Source of the DNA: Synechocystis sp. LKSZ1
Lineage (GTDB): Bacteria; Cyanobacteriota; Cyanobacteriia; Cyanobacteriales; Microcystaceae
Reading direction: 5' to 3'
Length of the DNA stretch: 64,000 nt
NCBI RefSeq assembly: GCF_040436315.1
Contig: NZ_AP031572.1
Location: 1,488,001 to 1,552,000, forward strand
Shown here: piece after piece, positions 53,687 to 63,010 of the stretch
Layout of the letters: each line of letters begins with the position of its first letter
Numbering within the stretch: position 1 is the stretch's first letter
Position numbers and translations under genes: made by a program
Notes under the pieces: model-generated
Databases searched by the model: none
The model's input: the letters and a program-made list of their open reading frames with translations, nothing else
What the model was told of the DNA's origin: nothing

Positions 53687-55438
53687 ATGGTTTGCCAACA
53701 ATTAACAACAGACCTGCTGATCGTCGGCGGTGGCACCGGAGGAACCGCGGCGGCCCTGCAAGCGGCCCGTCGGGGAATTTCGACTATCCTTGTCAGTGAA
53801 TTCCCGTGGCTGGGGGGCATGTTAACTGCGGCCGGTGTGGCGGCCCCCGATGGCAATGAATTGGCGGCCTGGCAGACGGGCCTGTGGGGCCAATTTTTAC
53901 GGGCCCTCCAACAACGTCAACCCGAAGGGCTAGACCATAACTGGGTGAGCTTTTTTGCCTTTGATCCCCGACTGGGAGCGCAGATCTTTGCAGACTGGGC
54001 CCAGGCCCTGCCTTCCTTGCAATGGATTCAGGGCCAAACGCCCCAAGCCGTTTTGCGCCAGGGGGATCGCATTCTCGGTGTGCGCTTTGAAGATTACGAA
54101 ATCCGGGCCAAGCTGACCATTGATGGCACAGAATTAGGGGATGTTCTGGCCCTGGGAGAAGTCCCCTACCGTTGGGGTTGGGAATTGCAGTCGGAATTTG
54201 GGGAAGTGACCGCCCCCTCAAGCTGGAATGATTTAACCCAACGCTATCCCGTCCAGTCCCCCACCTGGGTTTTTTATCTTCAAGATTATGGCGATCCGGT
54301 AGCTCCCCCCGTCCAGAATCCTGGCCCCTACAACCCGGCACAATTCGCCACGGCCTGGCAGAACTACGGGCCCGAGATGTTTTTGAATTATGGCCGCATC
54401 CCTGGTGGGCGTTTCATGATCAATTGGCCCATTGCCGGTAATGACTACGGCCAGGATCTGAGCCGTTTAGTCGGTAGTCCAGCGGAGCGTCAGGCCCTGC
54501 TCCAAGAAGCCTATGACCATAGCTATAACTTTGCCCATTTTCTGCAAAGCAATCTGGGCCAGCATTTAGGCCTGGCCGAAGGTCTTTTTCCAAAAATCGG
54601 GAATCACTCTACGGCCTTTGCCCTCCATCCCTACTACCGCGAAAGTCGTCGTCTCCAGGGCCTGATGACAGTCACGGAATCGATGATTTTACCCCAGGGC
54701 CAAGTCGCTCCCCTACCGATCTACAACCAACAGGTTGCCAGCATCGCCATCGGCAATTACCCCAACGATCATCACTATCCCGGTGTGGAATTTCCCCTGG
54801 CCCCGAAATCCCTGCGCTGGGGCGGCAACTGGACAGGAACGCCCTTCACCATCCCCTACCCGGCCCTGGTGCCAGCGACGGTCACGGGCCTCTTAGTCTG
54901 TGAAAAAAATATTTCCGTTTCCCACATGGCCAACGGGACCACTCGTCTCCAACCTTTAGTCCTCAATATTGGTCAGGCGGCTGGACTGGCCGCGGCCCTG
55001 TGCTTAGAACAGGGCTGTGAACCGGCGGAATTATCGGTGCGAGCCCTACAGGAGGCCTTACTGACCGATCCCCAGGCCCCGGCTGCGGTTGTTCCCTGCT
55101 ACAACCTGCCCCTCGATCATCCCCAATGGTTGCAGTGGCAACGTCATTACCTAGAGCATCCCCAGGATTATCCCCCGGATGGCAATTGTCCTGAGGCTTG
55201 TCCCCCGTTAATTAATTCGGACGCTCCCATCTATACCGGTCATTTTGAAGCCATTGCCGAGCAAACCTACCGCTTTACCCTGGCAGGAATCCCGCAGGCC
55301 TGGGAGGTGATGACCCTGCGCCCAGAAGTGAACGAGGCCCTGGCCCAGTTAAGCTCTGGCCAGCTTGTGACCTTGCAAGGCCGCTATAATGCCGCTGGCA
55401 ATTGGCTTTTGGTCGAGGCCCTACCCGCAATAGCTTGA
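53687..55438 (+). CDS. FAD-dependent oxidoreductase, unknown substrate
   Basis: The 583-residue protein begins with the FAD-binding LLIVGGGTGGTAAALQAARR (about 10-29), then SEFPWLGGMLTAAGVAAPDG, and near residue 150 LTIDGTELGDVLALGEV. These are the hallmarks of the FAD_oxidored family (flavin proteins related to GidA/succinate dehydrogenase folds). C-terminal ISVSHMANGTTRLQPLVLNI and GQAAGLAAALCLEQG close the FAD site. Related genes are common in cyanobacteria and planctomycetes and mostly uncharacterised. It is followed by a repeat-filled gap and the convergent valS gene. Confidence 0.82.
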   Translation: MVCQQLTTDLLIVGGGTGGTAAALQAARRGISTILVSEFPWLGGMLTAAGVAAPDGNELAAWQTGLWGQFLRALQQRQPEGLDHNWVSFFAFDPRLGAQIFADWAQALPSLQWIQGQTPQAVLRQGDRILGVRFEDYEIRAKLTIDGTELGDVLALGEVPYRWGWELQSEFGEVTAPSSWNDLTQRYPVQSPTWVFYLQDYGDPVAPPVQNPGPYNPAQFATAWQNYGPEMFLNYGRIPGGRFMINWPIAGNDYGQDLSRLVGSPAERQALLQEAYDHSYNFAHFLQSNLGQHLGLAEGLFPKIGNHSTAFALHPYYRESRRLQGLMTVTESMILPQGQVAPLPIYNQQVASIAIGNYPNDHHYPGVEFPLAPKSLRWGGNWTGTPFTIPYPALVPATVTGLLVCEKNISVSHMANGTTRLQPLVLNIGQAAGLAAALCLEQGCEPAELSVRALQEALLTDPQAPAAVVPCYNLPLDHPQWLQWQRHYLEHPQDYPPDGNCPEACPPLINSDAPIYTGHFEAIAEQTYRFTLAGIPQAWEVMTLRPEVNEALAQLSSGQLVTLQGRYNAAGNWLLVEALPAIA

Positions 55439-55520
55439 TCTGGCGGTTCACATTCGAGACAGGCTTGTACCAAGTCTCCAAACAAGGTCTATAGATTTTT
55501 ATCCCTCCGCCAGCGGCACC

Positions 55521-55537
55521 TCCCCTTACTAAGGGGA
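55521..55537. other. Perfect inverted repeat TCCCCTTA-C-TAAGGGGA
   Basis: An 8-bp perfect inverted repeat around a single central base lies in the 184-base gap between the convergent FAD oxidoreductase and valS genes. With so small a loop it is more likely a repeat element or a cruciform than a classic terminator hairpin. It is part of the GC-rich block similar to 53577-53606. Confidence 0.55.
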
Positions 55538-55581
55538 CAGTGGGGTCATTAGTGTAGTGGGGTTTCAGATATTGGGGATGA

Positions 55582-55609
55582 CTCCCCTCGCCCAGTCTCA
55601 AGAGGGGAG
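55582..55609. terminator. Hairpin between convergent FAD oxidoreductase and valS genes
   Basis: CTCCCCTC (55582-55589) pairs perfectly with GAGGGGAG (55602-55609) around a 12-base loop, 13 bases beyond the valS stop and 143 bases beyond the oxidoreductase stop. It could stop transcription from both sides. There is no good T-run on either strand, so termination is only a likely role. Confidence 0.45.
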
Positions 55610-55622
55610 CTAAGGGTTCAGG

Positions 55623-58340
55623 CTATAACCGGGCCAAGCGTTCCTGTAGAATTTCTACTTGTTTCAAGGCCGCGGCTAGGGTATCCCGCACAGATTGAAT
55701 CACGGCCTCAGGGGCCTGGTTGACAAAACCAGGATTTTCCAGACGTTTTTGCTGGGACTGGGCCTCTTTTTGTACCTTTTCTAGCTTTTTCGTCAGCTTA
55801 CTGCGGAGTTGATCGATATCCACTACCCCGGAAAGGGGAATCAGCACTTGCACCGTTTCCACCACGCCCGCAATACATTGCAGGCCCTCATTTTCCAATT
55901 GAGGGGTAATGGTCAGGCCTTCGAGCTTACCTAAGTCCTGGAGATAGGCCTGGCCCTGTTCGAGGATGGCCCGCTCGATAGCGTTCTCACTTTGCAGAAT
56001 GACGGCAACCTTAACACCGGGTTTAATGTCCGCCTCGGCCCGTAGGTTACGAATGGTACGAATGACGCCAATTAACAGATCAAAGGACTGTTCCAGCTCA
56101 GGCTGAATGAAAGCAGGATCAACCGTGGGATAGGCCTGGAGCGCCAAAAATTCCCCTGGCCGTTGGCTCAGATTTTGCCAGAGTTCTTCAGTGATGTGGG
56201 GCATAAAGGGATGGAGTAGTTTTAGGATCGACTCCAATACTGCCGCCAAAACTTGCTGGGCAACCCGTCGGGAACTATCGCCCTCGTCGCACCAGAGCCG
56301 AGATTTCACCAACTCAATGTACCAGTCGCAAAAATCTCCCCAGATAAATTCGTAGAGGCTCTTGGCCGCTTCGCCTAGGCCATAATTTTCAATCTGGTGA
56401 CGGGTTTGGGTAATAATTTGATGCAGACGCGACAGCATCCACTGGTCTGCCAACTCTAAATCCTGGGGATGGGGCTGGCCGAGACTGGCCGGCGTTTCCC
56501 CGTGGAGATTCATCATCACAAAGCGGGCCGCATTCCAGAGCTTATTGGCAAAATTGCGCGAGGCTTCAACGGATTCCGACTCATCGGTTTTGCGGTTGTA
56601 CTGCAGGCTAATGTCCTGGCCCGCACCTGCCACTTCCCGGATTAGGGTATAGCGCAGGGCATCGGTGCCGTATTTATTGATCAAGATCAGGGGATCAATG
56701 CCGTTATTAGCGGATTTTGACATTTTTTTGCCATTTTCATCCCGGACGAGGCCATGGATATAGACATCCTTAAAGGGCATCTGGCCAGTGAAATGACCGG
56801 CCATCATCGTCATCCGGGCCACCCAGAAAAAGATAATATCGAAACCCGTCACCAGGGTCGTGGTGGGGTAGTAGGTGGCCAAGTCCTGGGTCGTGTTGGG
56901 CCAACCCATGGTGGAAAAGGGCCAGAGGCCAGAGGAAAACCAGGTATCCAAAACATCGGGGTCTTGTACCAACTGCACTGATTCGCCGTACTGGCCCTGG
57001 GCTTTTTCTAGGGCTTCGGTTTCATCGTGGGCCACCACAAAGGGCGTATGTTCCGTGATTTCCCCAGCGGTTTCGCTGACCACATACCAGGCCGGAATTT
57101 GATGGCCCCACCACAGTTGCCGCGAAATACACCAATCCTTGAGTTTAACCAGCCAATCCCGATAGACCTTCGTCCAGCGTTCCGGTACAAAACGGGGCGA
57201 TTGCTCCTGATCCAGACAGTACAGGGCCTTTTGAGCCAGGGGTTCAATTTTGACAAACCATTGGGTCGAGAGTAGAGGTTCCACCGGTACTTTCCCTCGG
57301 TCGCTGTAGGGAACGGTGTGCTTATAGTCTTCGATTTTGACTAGATAGCCCAGTTCTTCTAGTTTTTTCACCACATTTTTGCGGGCTTCAAAACGGTCTT
57401 GGCCAACGAAGGGGCCACCGTTTTCATTCAAGCTACCGTCTTTATTAAGGATGTTGATAAAGGCCAGGTTATGGCGTTGACCCATGACAAAATCGTTGGG
57501 GTCGTGGGCCGGAGTCACTTTGACGCAACCCGTACCAAATTCAGGATCCACTAGTTCATCCCCGACGATGGGAATCTCCCGGTTCATAATCGGCAGGGTC
57601 AAGGTTTTCCCGATCAGGCCCTGGTAACGGGGGTCTTTGGGATTCACCGCCACCCCCGTATCCCCCAGCATGGTTTCCGGTCGAGTGGTAGCCACCACCA
57701 GTTCTCCACTGCCATCACTGAGAGGATAGCGAAAATACCAGAGATGGCCGTTTACTTCCTTATTTTCGACTTCTAGATCCGAGACAGCGGACTGGGATTC
57801 TGGGCACCAGTTCACCAGATAGTTACCGCGATAGACCAGGCCCTCTTCGTAGAGTTGCACAAAGGCCTTTCTGACGGCTTGGGACAGGGCTTCATCGAGG
57901 GTAAAACGTTCCCGCGACCAATCCACCGATACCCCAAGACGACGCAGTTGGTTAACAATCGTGCCGCCGGATTCTGCTTTCCATTGCCAGGCCCGTTCTA
58001 AAAATTTTTCGCGGCCGAGGTCGTAACGATTGGTGCCTTCGGCCTTTAATTGGCGCTCTAGGATGGTTTGCACCGCAATACTGGCGTGGTCTGTTCCCGG
58101 TAGCCAGAGGGTATTATCGCCCCGCATCCGGTGATAGCGAACCAAAGTATCAATTAAAGCACTCTCAAAGGCATGGCCCATGTGCAGACTGCCGGTGACG
58201 TTGGGCGGTGGAATCACCACACAGTAGGGCTGGCCGGGATGGTTAGGGTCAGCCTTAAAAACCTGTTCCTGCTCCCAGGCGGTTTGCCATTTGGCCTCGG
58301 TGGCTTGGGGTTCGTACTGGGGGGGCAGGGCGGTGGTCAT
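55623..58340 (-). CDS. valS: Valyl-tRNA synthetase
   Basis: This 905-residue class I synthetase charges tRNA-Val. The HIGH motif is HMGH at residues 53-56 ([17 protein letters not shown]) and KMSKS is at 539-543 ([14 protein letters not shown]). The editing domain lies between them ([15 protein letters not shown] near 218-232). The anticodon-binding domain follows, and the C-terminal coiled coil typical of ValS ([20 protein letters not shown]) ends the protein. Length is normal. It is convergent with the FAD oxidoreductase gene and lies downstream of a decayed restriction gene on the same strand. Confidence 0.98.
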   Translation of the reverse strand: MTTALPPQYEPQATEAKWQTAWEQEQVFKADPNHPGQPYCVVIPPPNVTGSLHMGHAFESALIDTLVRYHRMRGDNTLWLPGTDHASIAVQTILERQLKAEGTNRYDLGREKFLERAWQWKAESGGTIVNQLRRLGVSVDWSRERFTLDEALSQAVRKAFVQLYEEGLVYRGNYLVNWCPESQSAVSDLEVENKEVNGHLWYFRYPLSDGSGELVVATTRPETMLGDTGVAVNPKDPRYQGLIGKTLTLPIMNREIPIVGDELVDPEFGTGCVKVTPAHDPNDFVMGQRHNLAFINILNKDGSLNENGGPFVGQDRFEARKNVVKKLEELGYLVKIEDYKHTVPYSDRGKVPVEPLLSTQWFVKIEPLAQKALYCLDQEQSPRFVPERWTKVYRDWLVKLKDWCISRQLWWGHQIPAWYVVSETAGEITEHTPFVVAHDETEALEKAQGQYGESVQLVQDPDVLDTWFSSGLWPFSTMGWPNTTQDLATYYPTTTLVTGFDIIFFWVARMTMMAGHFTGQMPFKDVYIHGLVRDENGKKMSKSANNGIDPLILINKYGTDALRYTLIREVAGAGQDISLQYNRKTDESESVEASRNFANKLWNAARFVMMNLHGETPASLGQPHPQDLELADQWMLSRLHQIITQTRHQIENYGLGEAAKSLYEFIWGDFCDWYIELVKSRLWCDEGDSSRRVAQQVLAAVLESILKLLHPFMPHITEELWQNLSQRPGEFLALQAYPTVDPAFIQPELEQSFDLLIGVIRTIRNLRAEADIKPGVKVAVILQSENAIERAILEQGQAYLQDLGKLEGLTITPQLENEGLQCIAGVVETVQVLIPLSGVVDIDQLRSKLTKKLEKVQKEAQSQQKRLENPGFVNQAPEAVIQSVRDTLAAALKQVEILQERLARL

Positions 58341-58400
58341 AGGAGCTTGCTCATGGGGAAAAAATCACGTTCCCCATTTTGCCACAGTTCCGGAATGGCC

Positions 58401-59013
58401 CTAAGCCGGAGATTGACCGGCCCTGCTTTTGCGCTTTTTAGGTTTTTCGGCCTGGAGTAGGGGAGCGGTCAGGGCCTCATACAGACTAAAGAGGTATTCG
58501 ATGCGGTTGAGTTCGTTGGTGAAGGGTTGGGGCCGATAGCAAAGATTGACGGCTTTATCTAAGCCTTGATGGGCCTTGACCAAATCTGGGGGCATGGTTA
58601 GCGGGTCGTAGAGGTCAGCTAGGCTACTATCGGGATATTTGGCCCATGTATCGAGGACAGCTTGAGCTAGGGTTTTAACCTTTTGTTTTTGCTTGTCATT
58701 AACATTTTCAGGAAAGGGAAAATTATTATAAACAATGGTATTAGAATAACGAAAACGACTTTCTAACCGACCACAGACATATTTCACCCAAGTCATGTGC
58801 ATTGCTGAGGTAAGAATACCAAATAAAACCCTGTCGGTTGTCCCATTTTTTGATCGGTTGTTCAAAACTGGCCACTCTGCGCCAGGAAATGCCAAACATA
58901 TTGAAAAAATCATTCCAGAAGGTCTAGGTTTCAGCTTTTTCCGAGACTTCCTGCTCCTACTCTTGGGCGTAGGTGATTGCTCTGGCCTTAATTTCGTTCC
59001 AGCTTAGGGGCAT
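58401..59013 (-). pseudogene. Decayed MmeI-like restriction-methylation gene (N- and C-terminal remnants fused by deletion)
   Basis: From the ATG at 59013 the minus strand reads MPLSWNEIKARAITYAQE, a TAG, then EQEVSEKAET, another TAG, then TFWNDFFNMFGISWRRVASF and EQPIKKWDNRQGF. This is the N-terminus of type II enzymes with fused methyltransferase (MmeI family), with two stops where Trp and Lys are expected. Near 58830 it passes, in another frame, into LFGILTSAMHMTWVKYVCGR, RYSNTIVYNNFPFPENV and SSLADLYDPLTMPPDLVKAH, the C-terminus of the same family. The 600-700 residues in between (nuclease, SAM-binding and NPPY region) are missing. The open frame 58401-58913 is thus only a remnant; its first 35 codons are out of frame. 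Confidence 0.85.
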
Positions 59014-59165
59014 CGTCATCCTCTGTTTATCTTAATCAATTATTCGTCAAGACTACCCATCCAGCGTAAATACCTAAGCTAGCAGTGTACTAATCTGGGT
59101 GAATTTCCTCTAGTGTATTAACGCCGCCTGACTGATGTTGCAGGCTATCGCTCTGCGTCCCAATA

Positions 59166-59651
59166 TTAAACTGTGGATACTTCAAACCCTTGATCTAGTA
59201 AACGCTCTTGTCCATTGGCGGCGGCAACGGCTAAGCGGTCACAGCGTTCGTTTTCCACATTACCGGCATGGCCCCTGACCCAAATAAAGGTGACTTGGTG
59301 TTGTTCACACAGACCTAGAATTTTGGCCCAGAGGTCTGGATTCTTGGCCTTGTCTTTGGCATTGCGTTTCCAACCATTGGCCCGCCAACGCTTTGCCCAT
59401 CCTTTCATGACCGCATCCACCAAGTACTGGGAATCACTATACAATGTCACGGTGGAGGGAGTCGTCAGGGCCTCTAGGCCAGCAATGGCTGCCATCATCT
59501 CCATGCGGTTATTGGTGGTGAGGCGATAACCAGCGGCTAATTCCCGGCGTTGTTGTCCATCCAGTAGGACAACCCCATAGCCCCCTGGGCCAGGATTACC
59601 CAAACAGGCCCCATCGGTATAAATAGTGATCTTGGGAGATAATACAGTCAT
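59166..59651 (-). CDS. rnhA: Ribonuclease HI
   Basis: The 161-residue enzyme cleaves the RNA strand of RNA-DNA hybrids. All catalytic residues stand in family positions: Asp13 (IYTDGACLGNPGPGGYG), Glu51 (NNRMEMMAAI), Asp73 (YSDSQYLV), His128 (VRGHAGN) and Asp138 (ENERCDRLA). The basic helix KGWAKRWRANGWKRNAKD is also present. Length is normal. A 147-base gap separates it from the decayed restriction gene upstream of valS, and 63 bases separate it from the protease gene. Confidence 0.97.
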   Translation of the reverse strand: MTVLSPKITIYTDGACLGNPGPGGYGVVLLDGQQRRELAAGYRLTTNNRMEMMAAIAGLEALTTPSTVTLYSDSQYLVDAVMKGWAKRWRANGWKRNAKDKAKNPDLWAKILGLCEQHQVTFIWVRGHAGNVENERCDRLAVAAANGQERLLDQGFEVSTV

Positions 59652-59714
59652 GGTCAGTTTGCAATAGACAGCCCATAGCTTACCATGGCGGAACCGTCGA
59701 ATGGGCGCTTCTAC

Positions 59715-60551
59715 TTAGTCCACCGCCGCTTCAGTCTGCTGTTTTTGGACAATGAACAATAATATGCAAAGACCCATCAGGCCCATCACGCCAGCCAGGG
59801 GATTACCATCAACCCCTGTGAGCCAAGGGAAAATATTATCCGAATATTGTACTAATTGACCAACGTTAACAATATAGTAGGCCCAGACCAATCCTCCATG
59901 CAAGCCAATGCAGTAGCCCAAGCGATGACCGTGGCGGTTTTTAGCCAGGCCCAAGATCAAACCGAGCAAAACCAGGGCCGGAAACTGGGGAAAGGTTCGC
60001 AGAATTTCCCCCAAGGGTTTAAGGAAATGGAGGATAGCAAAAAAGAGCGCATTGCCCCCCAGGGCCACTCTCAACGTGTAGTCTCGTTGCAATTCCGTTA
60101 AAAACCAGCCTCGAAAAAAAAGTTCCTCCGCAAAGGCAACCCCTAGGCCCGTTAAGCTCCCTTCCCAGATCAAACGGCCCCAGGCCAGCACCGGAGACTG
60201 GAACGTCACCCAACCGAAAAGCGCTTCTAGAGTAAATAACCCCGCTGTCATAGCAAAGCCCAAGGCTAGGCCCTGTAAAGTGTCCCAGCCATTCCGCCGA
60301 CTAGCAACTAGGCCGTAGTAGGCAAAGGCCTGGCTTTGGCCATAAAAACGACGAGTCCACCAGCGCAGAAGGGCCAAAAAAAGGAGAAAGAGGCCCCCCA
60401 TGGCCACAATGGTCGTTAAATTAGTATCTGGCTGAAAGGCCCCGTAGGCAAAGAGAGCCCAGGGCAGCCACAGCACCAACAGGGCCAGGATAAAAAGCCC
60501 CAGCCGTAGGGGGGCTGGGAGTTGCGCAGGATTAAAAGTTGAGGTTTTCAC
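59715..60551 (-). CDS. CPBP family intramembrane metalloprotease
   Basis: The protein has about eight membrane segments and the CPBP (Abi/Rce1-like) motifs FAEELFFRGWFLTELQ (catalytic Glu-Glu and Arg), ALFFAILHFL (His) and GYCIGLHGGLVWAYY (His). The start is uncertain: the open frame reaches back to a TTG at 60689 inside the neighbouring gene, but the first 45 codons there look non-coding, so the GTG at 60551 (278 residues, KTSTFNPAQLPAPL) is preferred. In cyanobacteria such proteins are many and their substrates unknown. A role in processing a small membrane or secreted peptide is possible. Confidence 0.82.
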   Translation of the reverse strand: MKTSTFNPAQLPAPLRLGLFILALLVLWLPWALFAYGAFQPDTNLTTIVAMGGLFLLFLALLRWWTRRFYGQSQAFAYYGLVASRRNGWDTLQGLALGFAMTAGLFTLEALFGWVTFQSPVLAWGRLIWEGSLTGLGVAFAEELFFRGWFLTELQRDYTLRVALGGNALFFAILHFLKPLGEILRTFPQFPALVLLGLILGLAKNRHGHRLGYCIGLHGGLVWAYYIVNVGQLVQYSDNIFPWLTGVDGNPLAGVMGLMGLCILLFIVQKQQTEAAVD

Positions 60552-60675
60552 AGGGCGACATTTGATTACCACGACAAACAGCAAATACTCTTGGACTACA
60601 ACTTGTTCCTTGATTTTGACTGGTTTTGTAGTTTTATTGCACCATTTTGAGCGAAATAAGCATCCCCTGGGGCAT

Positions 60676-61125
60676 TTATTTACAAGCAATTACTGCAATC
60701 GTGTAGGCGTTTTTATTACTACCGTTGATATTTAAATTAATCTGATAGGGTTGGGCCTTGGTAGGAGGTTTAAAGTCTAACGAATAGAGCTTTCTAGTCA
60801 TTTCAACATTTTTGCGAAAAGCAGTACTTACAGAATTGTCTGGATATTTTAAATTGATTGTCACGCCGTAAGTTCCAACATTTTCAGGCAGCATTGAAGC
60901 TTTGTAGGACGTAAACCGTTCGCCGGTAGGAACGGCAAAGTCAGTATCAAAATTATTACCAACGATTGAGTCAATCGACTTACGAATATGAGTTTGGTTG
61001 GTGGCGACTTCTTTGAGATATTGGCAGTTTTTAGGCAGTTTAGCTTTGGAGGGATTGGCCGCCATTAAAGAAGTACTCATTAAAAGATAAGCACTTATAA
61101 CAGAAATTGAATTTTTGTAAAACAT
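60676..61125 (-). CDS. Secreted hypothetical protein
   Basis: The 149-residue protein has a signal peptide (MFYKNSISVISAYLLMSTSL, cleavage likely after LMAA near residue 23). The mature part contains Cys34 and a C-terminal Cys at the penultimate position (IAVIACK), which could form a disulfide. TYGVTINLKYPDNSVSTAFR suggests a beta-rich fold. I do not recognise the family. Codon use is more AT-rich than in its neighbours. Perfect inverted repeats lie 14-66 bases upstream of its start. Confidence 0.7.
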   Translation of the reverse strand: MFYKNSISVISAYLLMSTSLMAANPSKAKLPKNCQYLKEVATNQTHIRKSIDSIVGNNFDTDFAVPTGERFTSYKASMLPENVGTYGVTINLKYPDNSVSTAFRKNVEMTRKLYSLDFKPPTKAQPYQINLNINGSNKNAYTIAVIACK

Positions 61126-61138
61126 TGTTGCGATAGCT

Positions 61139-61191
61139 GGAAATTCGTAAATTAATTAAACATTTCGGTAATATTCTACTGTAGAATTTCC
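61139..61191. promoter_or_regulatory. Nested inverted repeats upstream of the secreted hypothetical gene
   Basis: GGAAATTC (61139-61146) is matched by its exact reverse complement GAATTTCC (61184-61191). Inside the right arm is a second perfect palindrome, ATTCTAC-T-GTAGAAT (61173-61187). The intervening bases are almost pure AT. The position just ahead of the minus-strand gene start at 61125 suggests an operator or promoter. The rest of the 227-base gap 61126-61352 holds nothing I recognise, apart from AGGTTAGACA at 61206-61215. Confidence 0.4.
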
Positions 61192-61352
61192 CCATCAATG
61201 GATTGAGGTTAGACAGGGACTTTAATGAATCTCAAGCCCCAGAAGCCCAAATCCTCTAACATCTTTGGGACATGATGGTGTTGGCAGGGGATATTGGGGA
61301 TTGCTGACCCTAGCCCAATGGGAGAATTGACCATCTGGCTATAGGAAAAGCC

Positions 61353-61646
61353 CTACTCATCGGGTTCAATGGTACTACTTAGTCCATGGTTTTTGAGGGT
61401 TTCGCAATAGAACTCTGCATGTTCTAGGGCACAGGTAATCACCAGGGCCGTGCCGTTAGTATGGGCTTCCATCATAATATCCACTGCCTGGGGCTGAGTC
61501 ATGCCAGCCACGGTTTGCATCAGGGTTTGTACAACGTATTCCATGGAATTGAAATCATCGTTGTGGAGGAGCACTCGGTAGCGGGGAGCTGGTTTGCGAA
61601 TCGTTTCTGAGGCACTAGACCGCTTCTCTAGGACTTCGGTAGACAC
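61353..61646 (-). CDS. clpS: ClpS adaptor of the Clp protease
   Basis: The 97-residue protein hands N-degron substrates to the ClpC/ClpP protease. After an unordered N-terminus, PAPRYRVLLHNDDFNSMEYVV (read from residue 19) carries the conserved binding-pocket residues (HNDD, with Asp-Asp gripping the substrate alpha-amino group), then VDIMMEAHTNGTALV with the second His. HAEFYCETLKNHGL closes the fold. Length and motifs are those of cyanobacterial ClpS1. It is divergent from the bciB-type gene. Confidence 0.96.
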   Translation of the reverse strand: MSTEVLEKRSSASETIRKPAPRYRVLLHNDDFNSMEYVVQTLMQTVAGMTQPQAVDIMMEAHTNGTALVITCALEHAEFYCETLKNHGLSSTIEPDE

Positions 61647-61810
61647 TGTTTTCCTCCTTGGATAACGATAGACACCCTCAAAGGGAACGCTAACTCAATT
61701 TTCAAAATCTTTCTCCTATGATACTGAACGAGGCAGACTCGGCAACATTTTTAGTTAAGATCAAGAGTCAACACCCCTGTTTAAACACCCTTTTAGTTGT
61801 TTTTCTAGCC

Positions 61811-63007
61811 ATGACCGCTACTGCTCCCCATCAAAAAGCCCGGGCCCTCAAGCCGGGTAGTCCCCGTCCGGCCAAAGCGCTCTGTAGTGAATGCGGTCTT
61901 TGCGATACCTACTATATCCATTACGTCAAAGAGGCCTGTGCCTTCCTCAATCAACAAATTGCCGATCTTGAAGCCAAAACCCATGGGCGCAGTCGCAATG
62001 TCGAGAGCGAGGATGATTGGTATTTTGGGGTGCACCAGGAGATGATGGCGGCCCGGAAACAGGAACCCATCCCTGGGGCCCAATGGACGGGGATTGTGAG
62101 TAGTCTGGCCTGTGAAATGTTGACGCAAAACCTGGTAGAAGGGGTGGTCTGCGTTCAAAATACGCCGGAAGACCGCTTTCAGCCGCAGGTGGTGATTGCT
62201 CGGACACCGGAAGAGGTCTTAGCGGCCAAAGTGAATAAACCGACGCTCTCACCCAATCTTTCGGTATTAGAGGCCGTGGAGCAGGCTGGTTTGAAACGCC
62301 TATTGGTGATTGGGGTCGGCTGTCAAATTCAGGCCCTGCGGGCGGTGGAAAAGCAGTTGGGTCTAGAAAAATTGTACGTTTTGGGGACACCCTGCGTGGA
62401 TAATGTTACCCGCGCTGGCTTGCAGAAGTTTTTGGAAACTACCAGTCGTTCCCCGGAAACCGTTGTTCACTACGAATTTATGCAGGATTTTCGGGTTCAC
62501 TTTAAACACGAAGATGGCTCGACGGAATTAGTACCCTTCTTTGGCTTGAAAACCAATCAGCTCAAGGATGTCTTTGCCCCCTCCTGCATGAGTTGCTTTG
62601 ACTACGTGAATTCCCTGGCAGATCTCGTTGTTGGCTACATGGGGGCCCCCTTTGGTTGGCAGTGGATTGTAGTACGCAATCAAACCGGCCAGGAAATGTT
62701 AAACCTGGTGCGAGACCAGTTGGATGTCCAGCCGGTTCATAGTCAAGGCGACCGCCGCCAGGCGGTACAACAGAGTATTCCCGCCTACGACCAGGGCGTG
62801 ACCCTCCCCATGTGGGCCGCTAAATTGATGGGGGTGGTAATCGAGAAAATTGGCCCCAAGGGCCTGGAATATGCCCGCTTTAGCATTGATTCCCACTTCA
62901 CCCGCAACTATCTCTACCTGCGTCGCCAGTATCCCGAAAAACTGGAAGCCCAGGTGCCCGAGTACGCCAAGCGCATTGTGGCTCAGTACAAACTTCCGCC
63001 AACCTAA
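61811..63007 (+). CDS. bciB: Ferredoxin-dependent divinyl-chlorophyllide 8-vinyl reductase (BciB family)
   Basis: The 398-residue iron-sulfur flavoprotein belongs to the FrhB/F420-hydrogenase beta-like family; the cyanobacterial branch (Synechocystis slr1923 type) reduces the 8-vinyl group in chlorophyll synthesis. Cys25, Cys28 and Cys31 in ALCSECGLCDTYY and the pair in APSCMSCFDYVNSLADLVVG bind clusters; VIGVGCQIQALRAVEKQLG is the flavin region. A close relative reduces 7-hydroxymethyl chlorophyll, which the sequence alone does not exclude. Start at the ATG 61811 removes 31 non-conserved codons of the open frame from 61718. Confidence 0.9.
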   Translation: MTATAPHQKARALKPGSPRPAKALCSECGLCDTYYIHYVKEACAFLNQQIADLEAKTHGRSRNVESEDDWYFGVHQEMMAARKQEPIPGAQWTGIVSSLACEMLTQNLVEGVVCVQNTPEDRFQPQVVIARTPEEVLAAKVNKPTLSPNLSVLEAVEQAGLKRLLVIGVGCQIQALRAVEKQLGLEKLYVLGTPCVDNVTRAGLQKFLETTSRSPETVVHYEFMQDFRVHFKHEDGSTELVPFFGLKTNQLKDVFAPSCMSCFDYVNSLADLVVGYMGAPFGWQWIVVRNQTGQEMLNLVRDQLDVQPVHSQGDRRQAVQQSIPAYDQGVTLPMWAAKLMGVVIEKIGPKGLEYARFSIDSHFTRNYLYLRRQYPEKLEAQVPEYAKRIVAQYKLPPT

Positions 63008-63010
63008 TCT

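Noticed and set aside
58401-58913. The 170-codon open frame as an intact gene.
   Set aside because: Only its C-terminal part matches the MmeI-like family; the true N-terminus continues to 59013 in another frame with stops. It is part of a pseudogene.
61718-61810. N-terminal extension of the bciB-type gene.
   Set aside because: The codons have no likeness to the family N-terminus; the ATG at 61811 gives the expected MTATAP-like beginning.
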